Source of the DNA: Pseudomonadota bacterium
Lineage (GTDB): Bacteria; Pseudomonadota; Gammaproteobacteria; Burkholderiales; Casimicrobiaceae
DNA length: 33,596 bases
Direction: 5' to 3'
NCBI GenBank assembly: GCA_018241745.1
Contig: JAFEDG010000013.1
Coordinates: 1-33,596 of the forward strand
The notes under the pieces are model-generated. The model saw only the letters and a program-made list of their open reading frames with translations, ran no database searches and was not told the DNA's origin. Positions 24,679 to 33,447 of the stretch are shown here, one piece after another (positions within the stretch are counted from its first letter, which is position 1; every line of letters begins with the position of its first letter). A program made the position numbers and the translations under genes.

Positions 24679-25815
24679 ATGCCTGCGCTCGCCACCCTCG
24701 CCGCGTTCGTGATCAGCCTCGTGCTGATCGTCGCGCTGCGGCGCGCGGCGCCGACGGCGGGCCTGCTGGATCGTCCCGGCGGACGGAAGCTGCATGCATC
24801 CCCGGTGCCGGTGGTCGGCGGGCTCGCGATGTTCATCGCGATCTTGCCGTTCATCGTGGCGGCCGCCGACCGTGGTGCCGCGACGACGCTCGCCTTCGCG
24901 CTGGCCATCCTGGTCGGCGTCGGCTTTCTCGACGACCGCTTCCTGTTGCGACCCCGTTATCGCTTCGTGGCCGAATTCGGTGCAGCGATGGTGCTGGTCT
25001 GGGGCGGCCAGTCCGTCGCCTACCTTGGCGACCTGATCGGCTTCGGCGCCATCCATACCGGCGTGTTCGGTGCTGCATTTTCCGTGGCCTGCTACGTGGG
25101 GCTCATCAACGCCGTGAACATGATCGACGGGCTCGATGGCCTGGCGGGTGCGCTGATGCTGATCGCGCTCGTCTTCTTTACCGCCGTCGCCGGCATCGAC
25201 GGCAACGCGATGGCGCTCCAGGTTGGCCTCGCGGCGATCGGGGCGCTGGTCGCGTTCCTGCTGTTCAACCTGCGCACGCCATGGCGGGCGCGGGCGGCGG
25301 TGTTCATGGGCGACGCAGGCAGCATGATGCTCGGCTGCCTCGTCGCATGGTTCGCGATCGTGCTCGCGGGGCGCTTGCCCGCCGGGACTTCCAGCTCGAG
25401 CCTCACGCCGATCGGCGCCGTGTGGGTCCTCGCCGTGCCCCTGCTGGACATGGGCAGCGTGATGCTGCATCGCATCCGGCGCGGGCGCAGCCCGTTCGAC
25501 GGGGACCGCCGCCACCTGCACTACCGGATGGTGGACAGTGGCATCAGCGTCACGCGCGCGGTCGCGACGCTCGCGGCCGCGGCCGTCGCCTGTGGCTTCG
25601 TCGGCATCGGCTTCCCGCGCCTGGGCATACCGGAATGGGTGATGTTCTACGCGTTCATCGCCGCGTGGTTCCTTGCATACCGTGCCGTCTCGCGTGCGCC
25701 GACGCGCCCCGCGTCCAGCGCCGACACCGTGATGGCCGGGTCCGAGCCCGTGTTCCGCAACAAATTGGTTTCGGACGCCAGTGCGTTCGGCCCCGACAAG
25801 CGGGCAGGGTCCTAG
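24679..25815 (+). CDS. WecA/MraY-family initiating sugar-phosphate transferase
   Basis: A 378-residue multi-spanning enzyme that transfers a sugar-1-phosphate (usually N-acetylhexosamine) to undecaprenyl phosphate, starting the glycan repeat unit. Family motifs appear in order: LLDRPGGRKLHASPVPVVGG, GFLDDRF, NAVNMIDGLDGLAGAL, VFMGDAGSMMLG, and the cytosolic His motif DRRHLHYRM. About ten hydrophobic segments are visible. The ATG at 24679 gives MPALATLAAFVISLV, a normal first helix; the in-frame extension upstream is hydrophilic. First gene of the exopolysaccharide operon. Confidence 0.92.
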   Translation: MPALATLAAFVISLVLIVALRRAAPTAGLLDRPGGRKLHASPVPVVGGLAMFIAILPFIVAAADRGAATTLAFALAILVGVGFLDDRFLLRPRYRFVAEFGAAMVLVWGGQSVAYLGDLIGFGAIHTGVFGAAFSVACYVGLINAVNMIDGLDGLAGALMLIALVFFTAVAGIDGNAMALQVGLAAIGALVAFLLFNLRTPWRARAAVFMGDAGSMMLGCLVAWFAIVLAGRLPAGTSSSSLTPIGAVWVLAVPLLDMGSVMLHRIRRGRSPFDGDRRHLHYRMVDSGISVTRAVATLAAAAVACGFVGIGFPRLGIPEWVMFYAFIAAWFLAYRAVSRAPTRPASSADTVMAGSEPVFRNKLVSDASAFGPDKRAGS

Positions 25816-25848
25816 TGCCGGACGGCGTTGCCCGGCAGCCTTCCCCCG

Positions 25849-26637
25849 ATGATCGACCTGCACGCCCACCTGCTGCCCGGCATCGACGATGGCGCGCGCA
25901 CGCTCGACGACGCGCTGGCGATGGCGCGCATCGCCGTCGACGACGGCATTCGCAAGTCAGCGTGCACGCCGCACATCTACCCCGGCATGTACGAGAACGA
26001 CACGGAAGGCATCGCGGCGGCGATCGAGGCATTGCGCCAGCAATACGGTGCCGCCGGCATCCCGCTCGAGCTGACGATCGGCGCGGATGCGCACCTGACG
26101 CCCGCGCTGCTCGGTCGTATCAGGGAGGGAACCGCGCCGACGCTCAACTACACGCGCTACTTCCTGCTCGAGCCGCCGCATCACGTGGCGCCCCCGCAGT
26201 TCGCAGCGAGTGTCGCGGGCTTCCTGGCCGCGGGCTACGTGCCAGTGATCACGCATCCCGAGCGCCTCACGTGGATCGAGCAGCATTACGACGTGTTCCT
26301 GCAGCTCGCGCGCGACGGCGCGTGGATGCAGGTCACATCCGGCTCGCTGACCGGCGACTTCGGTCCCGATGCGCGGTACTGGGGCGAACGGATGGTGGGC
26401 GACGGCTACACGCACATCCTGGCGACTGACGCGCATGGCGTGCGCTCGCGCAGGCCCGAGCTCGCGAAGGGCCGGGCCGCGGCGGCACGCCTGGTCGGCG
26501 AGCAGGAGGCGACCCGCCTCGTCGTCGACCGGCCCGGCGCGATCCTCGCCGACACGCCGCCCACCGACGTGACGCCGGCGCCCGCGCTCGGGGGCGTGCC
26601 GCGGCGGGCGCGCCCGTGGTGGAAGCGGCTGCTGTAG
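25849..26637 (+). CDS. PHP-type protein-tyrosine phosphatase (CpsB/YwqE family)
   Basis: A 262-residue metal-dependent phosphatase that should reverse tyrosine phosphorylation of the Wzc-type kinase encoded later in the operon. The PHP signature is complete: MIDLHAHLLPGIDDGARTLD at the start (His5, His7), TPHIYPGMYEN, GADAHL, VITHPER and TDAHGVRSRRP. The Gram-positive-type CpsB/YwqE phosphatase replaces the low-molecular-weight Wzb phosphatase seen in E. coli. The ATG at 25849 lies 33 bp after the WecA-like gene; a TTG seven codons earlier is less likely. Confidence 0.92.
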   Translation: MIDLHAHLLPGIDDGARTLDDALAMARIAVDDGIRKSACTPHIYPGMYENDTEGIAAAIEALRQQYGAAGIPLELTIGADAHLTPALLGRIREGTAPTLNYTRYFLLEPPHHVAPPQFAASVAGFLAAGYVPVITHPERLTWIEQHYDVFLQLARDGAWMQVTSGSLTGDFGPDARYWGERMVGDGYTHILATDAHGVRSRRPELAKGRAAAARLVGEQEATRLVVDRPGAILADTPPTDVTPAPALGGVPRRARPWWKRLL

Positions 26638-26713
26638 CCTCGCATCCCGGCCTGACCACCGGCGTCCCGGGGCGACGGGTGGGTGCGGCCCTGTGCATCA
26701 GGCGTGCGGTAGA

Positions 26714-26736
26714 CTCGTACGCTTGAGGCTCGTACG
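26714..26736 (+). promoter_or_regulatory. Paired CTCGTACG direct repeats and RBS before the export gene
   Basis: CTCGTACG occurs at 26714-26721 and 26729-26736, start-to-start 15 bp, directly before the ATG at 26737. Each contains the palindrome CGTACG. GAGG (26725-26728) between them is a plausible Shine-Dalgarno site. The pair could be a regulatory site that overlaps the RBS, within a 99-bp gap that is the largest inside the operon. Confidence 0.35.
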
Positions 26737-27582
26737 ATGAAGTCAGCCGCCTATTCACTCCTGCGCGCCGCCGCGCTATGCGGCAGCGTGCTGCTCGGCG
26801 CAGCCGGCAGTGACGCGTTCGCGCAGATTTCCGCCGCCACTCCCGCGCCCGGCACCGGCGCACCGGCGCAGGCGCCGGCGGTGGCACCGACGCCTGCGCC
26901 GCCTGCTCCCGCTGTGCCTACCCCCGGGCTGATTCCGGGCGCGCAAGGCCTCGCCGGTCCGGCGATCCAACCCGTGACCGGCGTCCTGCCCGTCGCACCG
27001 CCGGCATCCGCCACCGCCGAGATCGACCAGGACTACAAGGTCAACGCGGGCGACGTGCTCGAGGTACAGGTCGTAGGGCTCGACCAGGCGCCGCGCAAGG
27101 TCCGCGTCGATGCCACCGGCCTCATCACGCTGCCGCTGATCGGCGGCGTCAAGGTGGCGGGCAAGCCGACGCGCGACATCGAGACGCAGGTGGCCGACGC
27201 GCTGCGCGAGAAGTACATGCAGGACCCGCAGGTCACCGTGTTCGTCGAGGAGTCGGTGAGCCAGCGCTTCTCGATCCAGGGCGCCGTGCGGCAGCCCAAC
27301 CTGTTTCCGTTGAAGGGTCGTACAACGTTGATGCAGGCGCTGGCGATGGGTGGCGGCGCCACCAAGGTGGCGGACCTGACGCAGGTCCGCGTGCTGCGTG
27401 GCCACGGCGCGCAGATGCAGAACCTCGTATTCGACGCCGAGAAGATCCAGGACGGCACGCTGCAGGATCCGCAGATCTTCGGCAACGACGTCATCATCGT
27501 CGAGGCGTCGACGGCCAAGACGGCGTTCTACGAGACACTCGATACGATCCGCGGCCTGGTGTCGTTCGGCACCGTGCGATGA
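26737..27582 (+). CDS. Polysaccharide export protein, Wza/KpsD-like
   Basis: A 281-residue exported protein. A signal peptide (about 1-30, ending AFAQ) is followed by a Pro/Ala-rich stretch (31-90), then the polysaccharide export domain (about 98-175, DYKVNAGDVLEVQVVGLDQ and YMQDPQVTVFVEE) and an SLBB-type domain (about 180-250, VRQPNLFPLKGRTTLMQALAMGGG). No lipobox Cys is seen, unlike E. coli Wza, so it is probably not a lipoprotein and needs a partner or its own anchor in the outer membrane. Its last bases overlap the next start (ATGA). Confidence 0.92.
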   Translation: MKSAAYSLLRAAALCGSVLLGAAGSDAFAQISAATPAPGTGAPAQAPAVAPTPAPPAPAVPTPGLIPGAQGLAGPAIQPVTGVLPVAPPASATAEIDQDYKVNAGDVLEVQVVGLDQAPRKVRVDATGLITLPLIGGVKVAGKPTRDIETQVADALREKYMQDPQVTVFVEESVSQRFSIQGAVRQPNLFPLKGRTTLMQALAMGGGATKVADLTQVRVLRGHGAQMQNLVFDAEKIQDGTLQDPQIFGNDVIIVEASTAKTAFYETLDTIRGLVSFGTVR

Positions 27583-29060
27583 CGGCGGACCAGGGCACGC
27601 TCACCGGGATCCCGCCGGGCTCGCGCAGGCCGGGCCGCACGCAAGGCGCGCCCGCCGCCGATCGCGACGACGCTACGATCGCCGCGGATGCCGTCCGCGA
27701 AGTGATGACCGCCAAGGCCGGCGTGCCGCGGACGCCGGCCTGGCTGTATGTCGTGGGCGCGTTGCTCGCGGTGACGCTGGTGTGGCGCATCGTCGCCGTG
27801 AACCTGTCCGCCCAGTTCACCGAGATTGCGATCGACGAGGGCGTCGATGCGCAACCTGCCGCCACCAGCGCCATCGCCTGGGACCGCGACAACGCCGTGG
27901 CCCTCGCGCGCGATGCCGCGCTGAAGATGGACACGGATCCGGCGGGCGCGGAAGCGCTCGCGCAACGCGCGCTGCGCGCCAATCCCGCCACCGCACCCGC
28001 GTGGCTCGTGCTGGCGGGCCTCGCGCAAAAGCGCGGCGACAACAGCGCGTCGATCACCTACCTCAAGCGCGCGGCGGAAATCGAGCCGCAGAACCCGACG
28101 ACGCGACTCGCGCTTGCCAACCTGGCACTCGAGCAGCGCGATCTGGGTGCCGCTCTCGAGGACATCGACGCCGCCATCCGCGCGCGGCCCGAGCTCGGCG
28201 AATCGCTGTTCCCCAAGATGCTCGCCATCCTCGCGCAGCCGGGCGGCGACGCGGCGCTGCGCAAGCTTTTCGCGCGACGCATCCCGGACTGGTGGTCCAC
28301 GTTCTTCACCTACGCGTCCACCAACGCGCCGACGCCGCTGCTCCCGCTCCAGTTGCTGGACGCGCGGCGCGCGTTCGCCCCCCCGGTCTCGCTGAAGGAG
28401 CGTAGCCCGATCGTCGACCGCCTTGCCAAGTCCGGCGAATGGAACGCCGCGTTCGTCGTCTGGCTCAACGGGCTGAGCGCGGAACAGCGCCGGGCCGCTG
28501 GCAACGTGTACAACGGGGCCTTCGAGGAACCGTTCACCAACACCACGTTCGACTGGCAGTGGCCGCGCGGCAACGGCGCGGACATCGCGGCGCTGTCGAC
28601 GTTCGGCACCGGTGGCGGTCGCGCGCTGCGCGTGGCGTTCCAAGGGCAGGTGCGCGACCCGCGGCTCGTGACGCAGACGCTGCTGCTCGAGCCGGGCTAT
28701 CACTACGACCTGCGCGGGCGGTACCGGCTCGAGTCGGTGCGTACCCAATTCGGCGTCGAGTGGCAGGTGACGTGTGGCGCGGCCTCGGCGGGCGATCGGT
28801 CGCCACTCGTCGCCGGCGATCGACTCGTCGGCTCGTCCGACTGGAAGGATTTCTCGACGACGTTCACGGTGCCTGCAGATTGTTATCCACAACAGTTGAC
28901 GTTGATGCTCATCGGCGACGCCAAACTGGATTTGCAGGCGAGCGGACTCGCGTGGTACGATGAAATTCAAGTGGTTAGAGGTTCTTCCGTCATAGCGGAA
29001 AGCGCCGCTCCCGCAATCGTCAAGCGAGCGTCGCACAACGCGAAGTCCAAAGCGAAATAG
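27579..29060 (+). CDS. TPR-containing inner-membrane protein of the exopolysaccharide operon
   Basis: A 493-residue protein with a cytoplasmic N-terminus, one transmembrane helix (about 51-72, WLYVVGALLAVTLVWRIVAV), TPR repeats (about 110-220, PATAPAWLVLAGLAQKRGD and PQNPTTRLALANLALEQRD), and a C-terminal region (about 310-470, FDWQWPRGNGAD, LLLEPGYHYDLRGRYRLES, CGAASAGDRSP) that looks like a beta-sandwich or carbohydrate-binding-like domain. It could scaffold the periplasmic part of the export machine. It overlaps the Wza-like gene by 4 bp. No specific family name is assigned with confidence. Confidence 0.8.
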   Translation: MTADQGTLTGIPPGSRRPGRTQGAPAADRDDATIAADAVREVMTAKAGVPRTPAWLYVVGALLAVTLVWRIVAVNLSAQFTEIAIDEGVDAQPAATSAIAWDRDNAVALARDAALKMDTDPAGAEALAQRALRANPATAPAWLVLAGLAQKRGDNSASITYLKRAAEIEPQNPTTRLALANLALEQRDLGAALEDIDAAIRARPELGESLFPKMLAILAQPGGDAALRKLFARRIPDWWSTFFTYASTNAPTPLLPLQLLDARRAFAPPVSLKERSPIVDRLAKSGEWNAAFVVWLNGLSAEQRRAAGNVYNGAFEEPFTNTTFDWQWPRGNGADIAALSTFGTGGGRALRVAFQGQVRDPRLVTQTLLLEPGYHYDLRGRYRLESVRTQFGVEWQVTCGAASAGDRSPLVAGDRLVGSSDWKDFSTTFTVPADCYPQQLTLMLIGDAKLDLQASGLAWYDEIQVVRGSSVIAESAAPAIVKRASHNAKSKAK

Positions 29061-29071
29061 CAAGCCCGATC

Positions 29072-29554
29072 GTGCGTGCCCACAAGTCCCTGTCGTTGAT
29101 CGCAGCATCAGTGCTAATGCTGAGCGCGTCACTTGCGCACGCGCAAGCCGCGGGCAACAACGATCGCAACAACAACCTCGGCGAGCTCGACGACTTCAAG
29201 GGCCCGGTGATGGTGTTGCAGGACAAGAACTACGCCAACGCCGTGAAGGACATGAAGCTGTACGACGGCGATCGCGTGATCGTGCTCGACAAGGCGGAGG
29301 CCGTCGTCTACATCACGACGCGCGGCCAGCGTTGCCGCATCGAGATCAAGGAAAACCACACGTTCACCGTGCGCGACAAGCAGTGCGAGGCGTTGATCCT
29401 GTCTGTCGAGGCAGTGACGCCAGCCGTGGTGCCAGGCGCCACGACGGGCACCGTGGCGGGCATCACGGACACCGGCGTTGCGGCCATCGCCGCGGGTGCG
29501 GTGGGTGTCGCCGCGATCATCGGCTGGAATCATCCGAAGGGCAGTCCGGACTGA
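29072..29554 (+). CDS. Small exported FecR-like protein
   Basis: A 160-residue protein. A signal peptide (about 1-25, ending LAHAQA) precedes a FecR-like beta domain (DDFKGPVMVLQ, MKLYDGDRVIVLDKAEAVVYI, CRIEIKENHTFTV) with two cysteines. A Gly/Ala-rich hydrophobic segment follows near the C-terminus (about 128-151). The function is unknown; the place between the TPR protein and the ligase suggests a periplasmic or envelope part of the polysaccharide system. The start is a GTG at 29072, 11 bp after the preceding stop. Confidence 0.75.
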   Translation: MRAHKSLSLIAASVLMLSASLAHAQAAGNNDRNNNLGELDDFKGPVMVLQDKNYANAVKDMKLYDGDRVIVLDKAEAVVYITTRGQRCRIEIKENHTFTVRDKQCEALILSVEAVTPAVVPGATTGTVAGITDTGVAAIAAGAVGVAAIIGWNHPKGSPD

Positions 29555-29567
29555 CCGCGCGCGATCG

Positions 29568-31193
29568 ATGAATCGAGCGGCACAGCGAACGGGCCGCGGC
29601 GCCTTGAACGTCGCGGCCTTTTGCATTCTGATCGCCATGGCGGTATTCGCCCCGCTGATTCGCGGCGGCAACCGCGCGCTGCCGCTGATGATCCTGGAGC
29701 TCGTTGCGCTTGCGGGACTGTTCATCGCGCTGGTTCCCGCGTCGATGCGCAGGCGCATTCCGCCCGCGGCCGCGATCGTCGCGGGGCTCGCGGCCGCCAT
29801 TCCATTGCTGGGCCTGCTGCCGCTGCCGCCGGCGCTGTGGTCCGCCATTCCCGGCCGCGGAGCATTCGCAGATGCGCTCGCGCTCTCGGGTGATGGCGAG
29901 CGCTGGCGCGCCTTGTCGCTGGCGCCGTTCGAAACCGAGTTCTCCGGCCTTGCGCTGCTGCCGCCGCTGGCCACATTCTTCCTCGCCCTAACGCTGACGG
30001 CGGAGCGCCTGCGCGCGCTTACGCGTGTAATTGTCCTCGTGGCGGTGATCGAGGCGGTCCTCGGGCTCTTGCAGTACGGCGCGGCGGGGGGGCAGCTGGC
30101 CGATTTCCGCGCGTCGGGAACCTACGTCAATCCGAATCATTTCGCGGGCCTGATGCTGATGGCGCTGCCGCTGGCGCTGATGTCGCTCGCGCTGGATGTC
30201 GGCGAACGGCTGCGCTCGCGGCGCTTCACGAAAGGCGTCGTCGACGCGGCGAAGCGGATGTTCGCCGCCAAGGGCACGCGCGTGATGCTGTGGCTGTTCG
30301 CGATCGTGCTGATCCTGCTGGCGTTGATGTTCTCGCGCTCGCGGGCCGGCATCGCGATCGGCGCGGCGGGCATCGCGATCACCGCGCTGGTCGTGGCACC
30401 GCGCGTCGGCGGGCCGCGTGCCTACGGTGCCGTGGGCGTGGGCATCACGCTCGCGCTCGGTGCGGCGCTCGCCATCGGATTCGTCCCCGTGCTGGACCGC
30501 TTTGGCGTCCAGGACACCGTCGAGGCCGGGCGCGGCGCGATCTTCGCCGGCGCGCTCGACATGGCAGGCAGCTACTTTCCGTTCGGCAGCGGCATGGGCA
30601 CGTTCGCGACGCTATACCCGCCGTTCCAGCCCACGGACATCACGGCATTGATCCACCGCGCACATAACGACTACATCGAATGGCTGGTCGAGGGCGGCGT
30701 GCTGGCGGCGCTCGCGATCGTCGCCGGCTTTGCGCTGTACGTCGCGCGCGTCGTCATGCTGCTGCGCCTGCCCGAGAAGGATGCGACGCACGCGCTGCAG
30801 CTCGCCGCCGCGGTCTCGGTGCTGCTGATCGCCGCGCACGGCATGGTCGACTTCAACTTCCGCATCCCGGCCAACGCGCTGATCTTCGCGATGCTGGCCG
30901 GCGTCGTCGTCGCGCGCCGCGGCGAGCGCGAGGAGGCCACCGAGCACGAGCATCGCGAGGTGATCCCGCGTCCTGCGCGTTCCACGGTCGCCGCGGCCGC
31001 ACCGGTGCCGGCCTACACGAACGCGGAAGAGGCCGAGCGCGTGCGCGCCGCGTGGACGACCGCGCCGACGAGCGTGGAACCTGCGCCGCACGGCGGCGGC
31101 GTTCCCCCAGCGCACGTGCCCACGTCGTCGGCTACACTCGACGGTCGAGCCCCTGCTGAAACGCCCCGCGCACCGACACGTGGATCCGACTAG
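29568..31193 (+). CDS. O-antigen ligase/polymerase family membrane protein
   Basis: A 541-residue protein with about ten to twelve transmembrane helices and a hydrophilic C-terminal tail (about 450-541, Ala/Pro/Arg-rich). The Wzy_C/O-antigen ligase family features are ASGTYVNPNHFAGLMLM, MFSRSRAGIAIG, and the large periplasmic loop ending IHRAHNDYIEWLVEGG. It probably polymerises or ligates the undecaprenyl-linked glycan. The ATG at 29568 is preferred over an upstream extension that would overlap the FecR-like gene. Its 3' end overlaps the wzc-like gene by 14 bp. Confidence 0.88.
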   Translation: MNRAAQRTGRGALNVAAFCILIAMAVFAPLIRGGNRALPLMILELVALAGLFIALVPASMRRRIPPAAAIVAGLAAAIPLLGLLPLPPALWSAIPGRGAFADALALSGDGERWRALSLAPFETEFSGLALLPPLATFFLALTLTAERLRALTRVIVLVAVIEAVLGLLQYGAAGGQLADFRASGTYVNPNHFAGLMLMALPLALMSLALDVGERLRSRRFTKGVVDAAKRMFAAKGTRVMLWLFAIVLILLALMFSRSRAGIAIGAAGIAITALVVAPRVGGPRAYGAVGVGITLALGAALAIGFVPVLDRFGVQDTVEAGRGAIFAGALDMAGSYFPFGSGMGTFATLYPPFQPTDITALIHRAHNDYIEWLVEGGVLAALAIVAGFALYVARVVMLLRLPEKDATHALQLAAAVSVLLIAAHGMVDFNFRIPANALIFAMLAGVVVARRGEREEATEHEHREVIPRPARSTVAAAAPVPAYTNAEEAERVRAAWTTAPTSVEPAPHGGGVPPAHVPTSSATLDGRAPAETPRAPTRGSD

Positions 31194-33435
31194 ACCCGAC
31201 CCCCGGCTGCTGCCGGCGCTGGCGGAGAACCACCTGCCGGCGGTCTTCCATGGCAACCCGCTCGCCGCCGCCCACGACGATGCCGAAGGCGAGCTGAGCC
31301 TCAAGGAGCTGTGGCGCGTCATCATGCGCCGCAAGTGGGCGGTGATCTCGACGTTCCTGATCATCGTCATCGCCACGGCGATCGGCACGGCGCAGATCAC
31401 GCCGATCTACCGCGGCACGGTGACGGTGCAGATCGACAAGCAGGCGCAACGGATCGTCAACTTCGAGGACCGCGACCCGTCGTCCTACGATTACGACTAC
31501 AACAACAGCTACATCAACACGTACATCGAGGTGTTGAAGAGCCGCGCGCTCGCCGAGCGTGTCGTCGCGCAGATGGGCTTGCGCGAGACCGAGGATTCCG
31601 CCGCCGCGCGCCAGAAGCAGGGCATCATGGATTGGCTGCAGGGCTGGCTCGGCGACGGCAAGAAGCCGCAGGCCGCGCCCAAGGCGCCGGCCGACGCACA
31701 GCGCGACGGTGCCGTCGGCGCGCTGATGGGCGGCCTGCTCGTGGAGCCCGTGCGGAATTCGCGGATCGTCCGCGTCTCGTTCGACAGCGCCAACCCGGAA
31801 GTCGCCGCGCGCGTCGCCAACCAGGTGGCGCAGACGTTCATCGAGCTCAACCTCGAGCGCCGGATGGACGCGTCTTCGTACGCCAAGACCTTCCTCGAGG
31901 AGCGGCTCGAGCAGATGCGCGCGCGGCTCGAGGATTCGGAGAAGAAGCTCGTCGGGTTCGCGCGGAAGCAGGAAATCGTCGCGATCAACGAGAAGCAGAA
32001 CCTCAACACCGCCAAGCTGGACCAGGTGCAGCAGGAGCTCGCCAAGGTGCAGCTGGACCACGTGCGGCTGGAAGCCCAGTACCAGGCGCTGCAGGACAGC
32101 AAGGCGCCGACGCCGCAGATCCTGGCCAACCCCGTGATCCAGGAACTGAAGAAGAACAAGACCGCGCTCGAAGTGCAGTACCAGGAGCAGCTCAAGATCT
32201 ACAAGCCGGCGTTCCCCAAGATGCAGCAGCTGCAGGCGCAGATCGACGAGCTGCAGACGCGCATCGACGCCGAAGTCGCGACGATGCGCGCGTCCGCCAA
32301 GACGGAGCTCGACGCCACGGTCAGCCGCGAGAACATGCTGCAGTCGCTGCTCGGCCAGGCGAAGGGCGAGGTCCTCACCGGCCAGGACAAGAGCATCGAG
32401 TACAACATCCTGAAGCGTGAAGTCGACACCAATCGCAACCTCTACGACGGGTTGCTGCAGCGGCTGAAGGAAGTGGGCGTGGCTGGCGGCATCGAGACCA
32501 ACAACATCTCGGTGGTGGACAAGGCCGACGTCCCCGACGCGCCGTACAAGCCCAACATGCGCCGCAACCTGATGCTGGGCGCGTTCGTCGGCCTGTTGCT
32601 CGGCGTGCTGCTCGCGTTCGCATTCGAGCACTTCGACGACACGTTCCGCGACCCCGAGGACATCGAGCGCACGCTGGGCCTCGCCGTGCTGGGCGTCGTC
32701 CCGGTGCCCGATCACGAGATCTCGTCGGCGCCCAATGGCCTTGCGATGGCCTCCGTCGGCGCGCCGCGGTCGATGTTCGCGGAAGCCTATCGCTCGATGC
32801 GCACCGCGCTGCAGTTCTCCACCGGCGAAGGCGCGCCCAAGGTCGTCGCGATCACCAGCGCCGTGCCGGGCGAGGGCAAGACCACCTCCGCGATCAACCT
32901 CGCCACCGCGTTTGCGTCGACCGGCAGCAGCGTGCTCCTGATCGACGCGGACCTGCGCAACCCGTCCTTGCACAAGAAGCTCGGGCTCGAGACGGCCGCG
33001 GGCCTGTCGAACTACCTCGTCGGCCAGCTGGGTCCCATCGACATCACCCGTGCGGGCCCTGTTCCCAACCTGTTCGTGATTCCTGCCGGCCACCTGCCAC
33101 CCAACCCCGCCGAGCTGCTCGGCGGCCCGCGGATGGCCGAGCTCATCAAGACCGCGCGCCAGCGCTTCCAGCATGTCGTGATCGACAGCCCGCCGGTGCT
33201 GTCGATCGCCGACGGCCTTGTCATCTCCAGCTTCGTCGACGCGACGGTGCTCGCCGTCGCCGCCGACTCGACGCGCAAGAACGTCGCGCGCGACGCGCTG
33301 AAGCGCTTGCGCCACGTCCGCGCGCACGTGATCGGCGGCGTGCTCACCAAGTACAACGCGCGAGGCCGCGCGAATTCGTACTACCACTACTACTACTACG
33401 GCGACCAGAACGCACAGCGGTTGCCTGCGGCGTGA
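31180..33435 (+). CDS. Wzc-type polysaccharide co-polymerase fused to a BY-kinase
   Basis: A 751-residue inner-membrane protein that controls chain length and couples export to autophosphorylation. Domains: Wzz N-terminal domain with helix 1 (about 45-70, KWAVISTFLIIVIATAIG), a long periplasmic coiled coil (about 205-400), the GNVR-like region (LKREVDTNRNLYDGLLQRL), helix 2 (about 465-487), then the tyrosine kinase. Walker A SAVPGEGKTTS (Lys567), Walker A' VLLIDADLRNPS and Walker B HVVIDSPPVLS are intact. The C-terminus has a Tyr cluster (SYYHYYYYGD) as the autophosphorylation site. The start is a GTG at 31180 overlapping the previous gene. The PHP phosphatase of the same operon is the expected partner. 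Confidence 0.93.
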   Translation: MDPTRPDPRLLPALAENHLPAVFHGNPLAAAHDDAEGELSLKELWRVIMRRKWAVISTFLIIVIATAIGTAQITPIYRGTVTVQIDKQAQRIVNFEDRDPSSYDYDYNNSYINTYIEVLKSRALAERVVAQMGLRETEDSAAARQKQGIMDWLQGWLGDGKKPQAAPKAPADAQRDGAVGALMGGLLVEPVRNSRIVRVSFDSANPEVAARVANQVAQTFIELNLERRMDASSYAKTFLEERLEQMRARLEDSEKKLVGFARKQEIVAINEKQNLNTAKLDQVQQELAKVQLDHVRLEAQYQALQDSKAPTPQILANPVIQELKKNKTALEVQYQEQLKIYKPAFPKMQQLQAQIDELQTRIDAEVATMRASAKTELDATVSRENMLQSLLGQAKGEVLTGQDKSIEYNILKREVDTNRNLYDGLLQRLKEVGVAGGIETNNISVVDKADVPDAPYKPNMRRNLMLGAFVGLLLGVLLAFAFEHFDDTFRDPEDIERTLGLAVLGVVPVPDHEISSAPNGLAMASVGAPRSMFAEAYRSMRTALQFSTGEGAPKVVAITSAVPGEGKTTSAINLATAFASTGSSVLLIDADLRNPSLHKKLGLETAAGLSNYLVGQLGPIDITRAGPVPNLFVIPAGHLPPNPAELLGGPRMAELIKTARQRFQHVVIDSPPVLSIADGLVISSFVDATVLAVAADSTRKNVARDALKRLRHVRAHVIGGVLTKYNARGRANSYYHYYYYGDQNAQRLPAA

Positions 33436-33447
33436 CGGGATTGCGAC

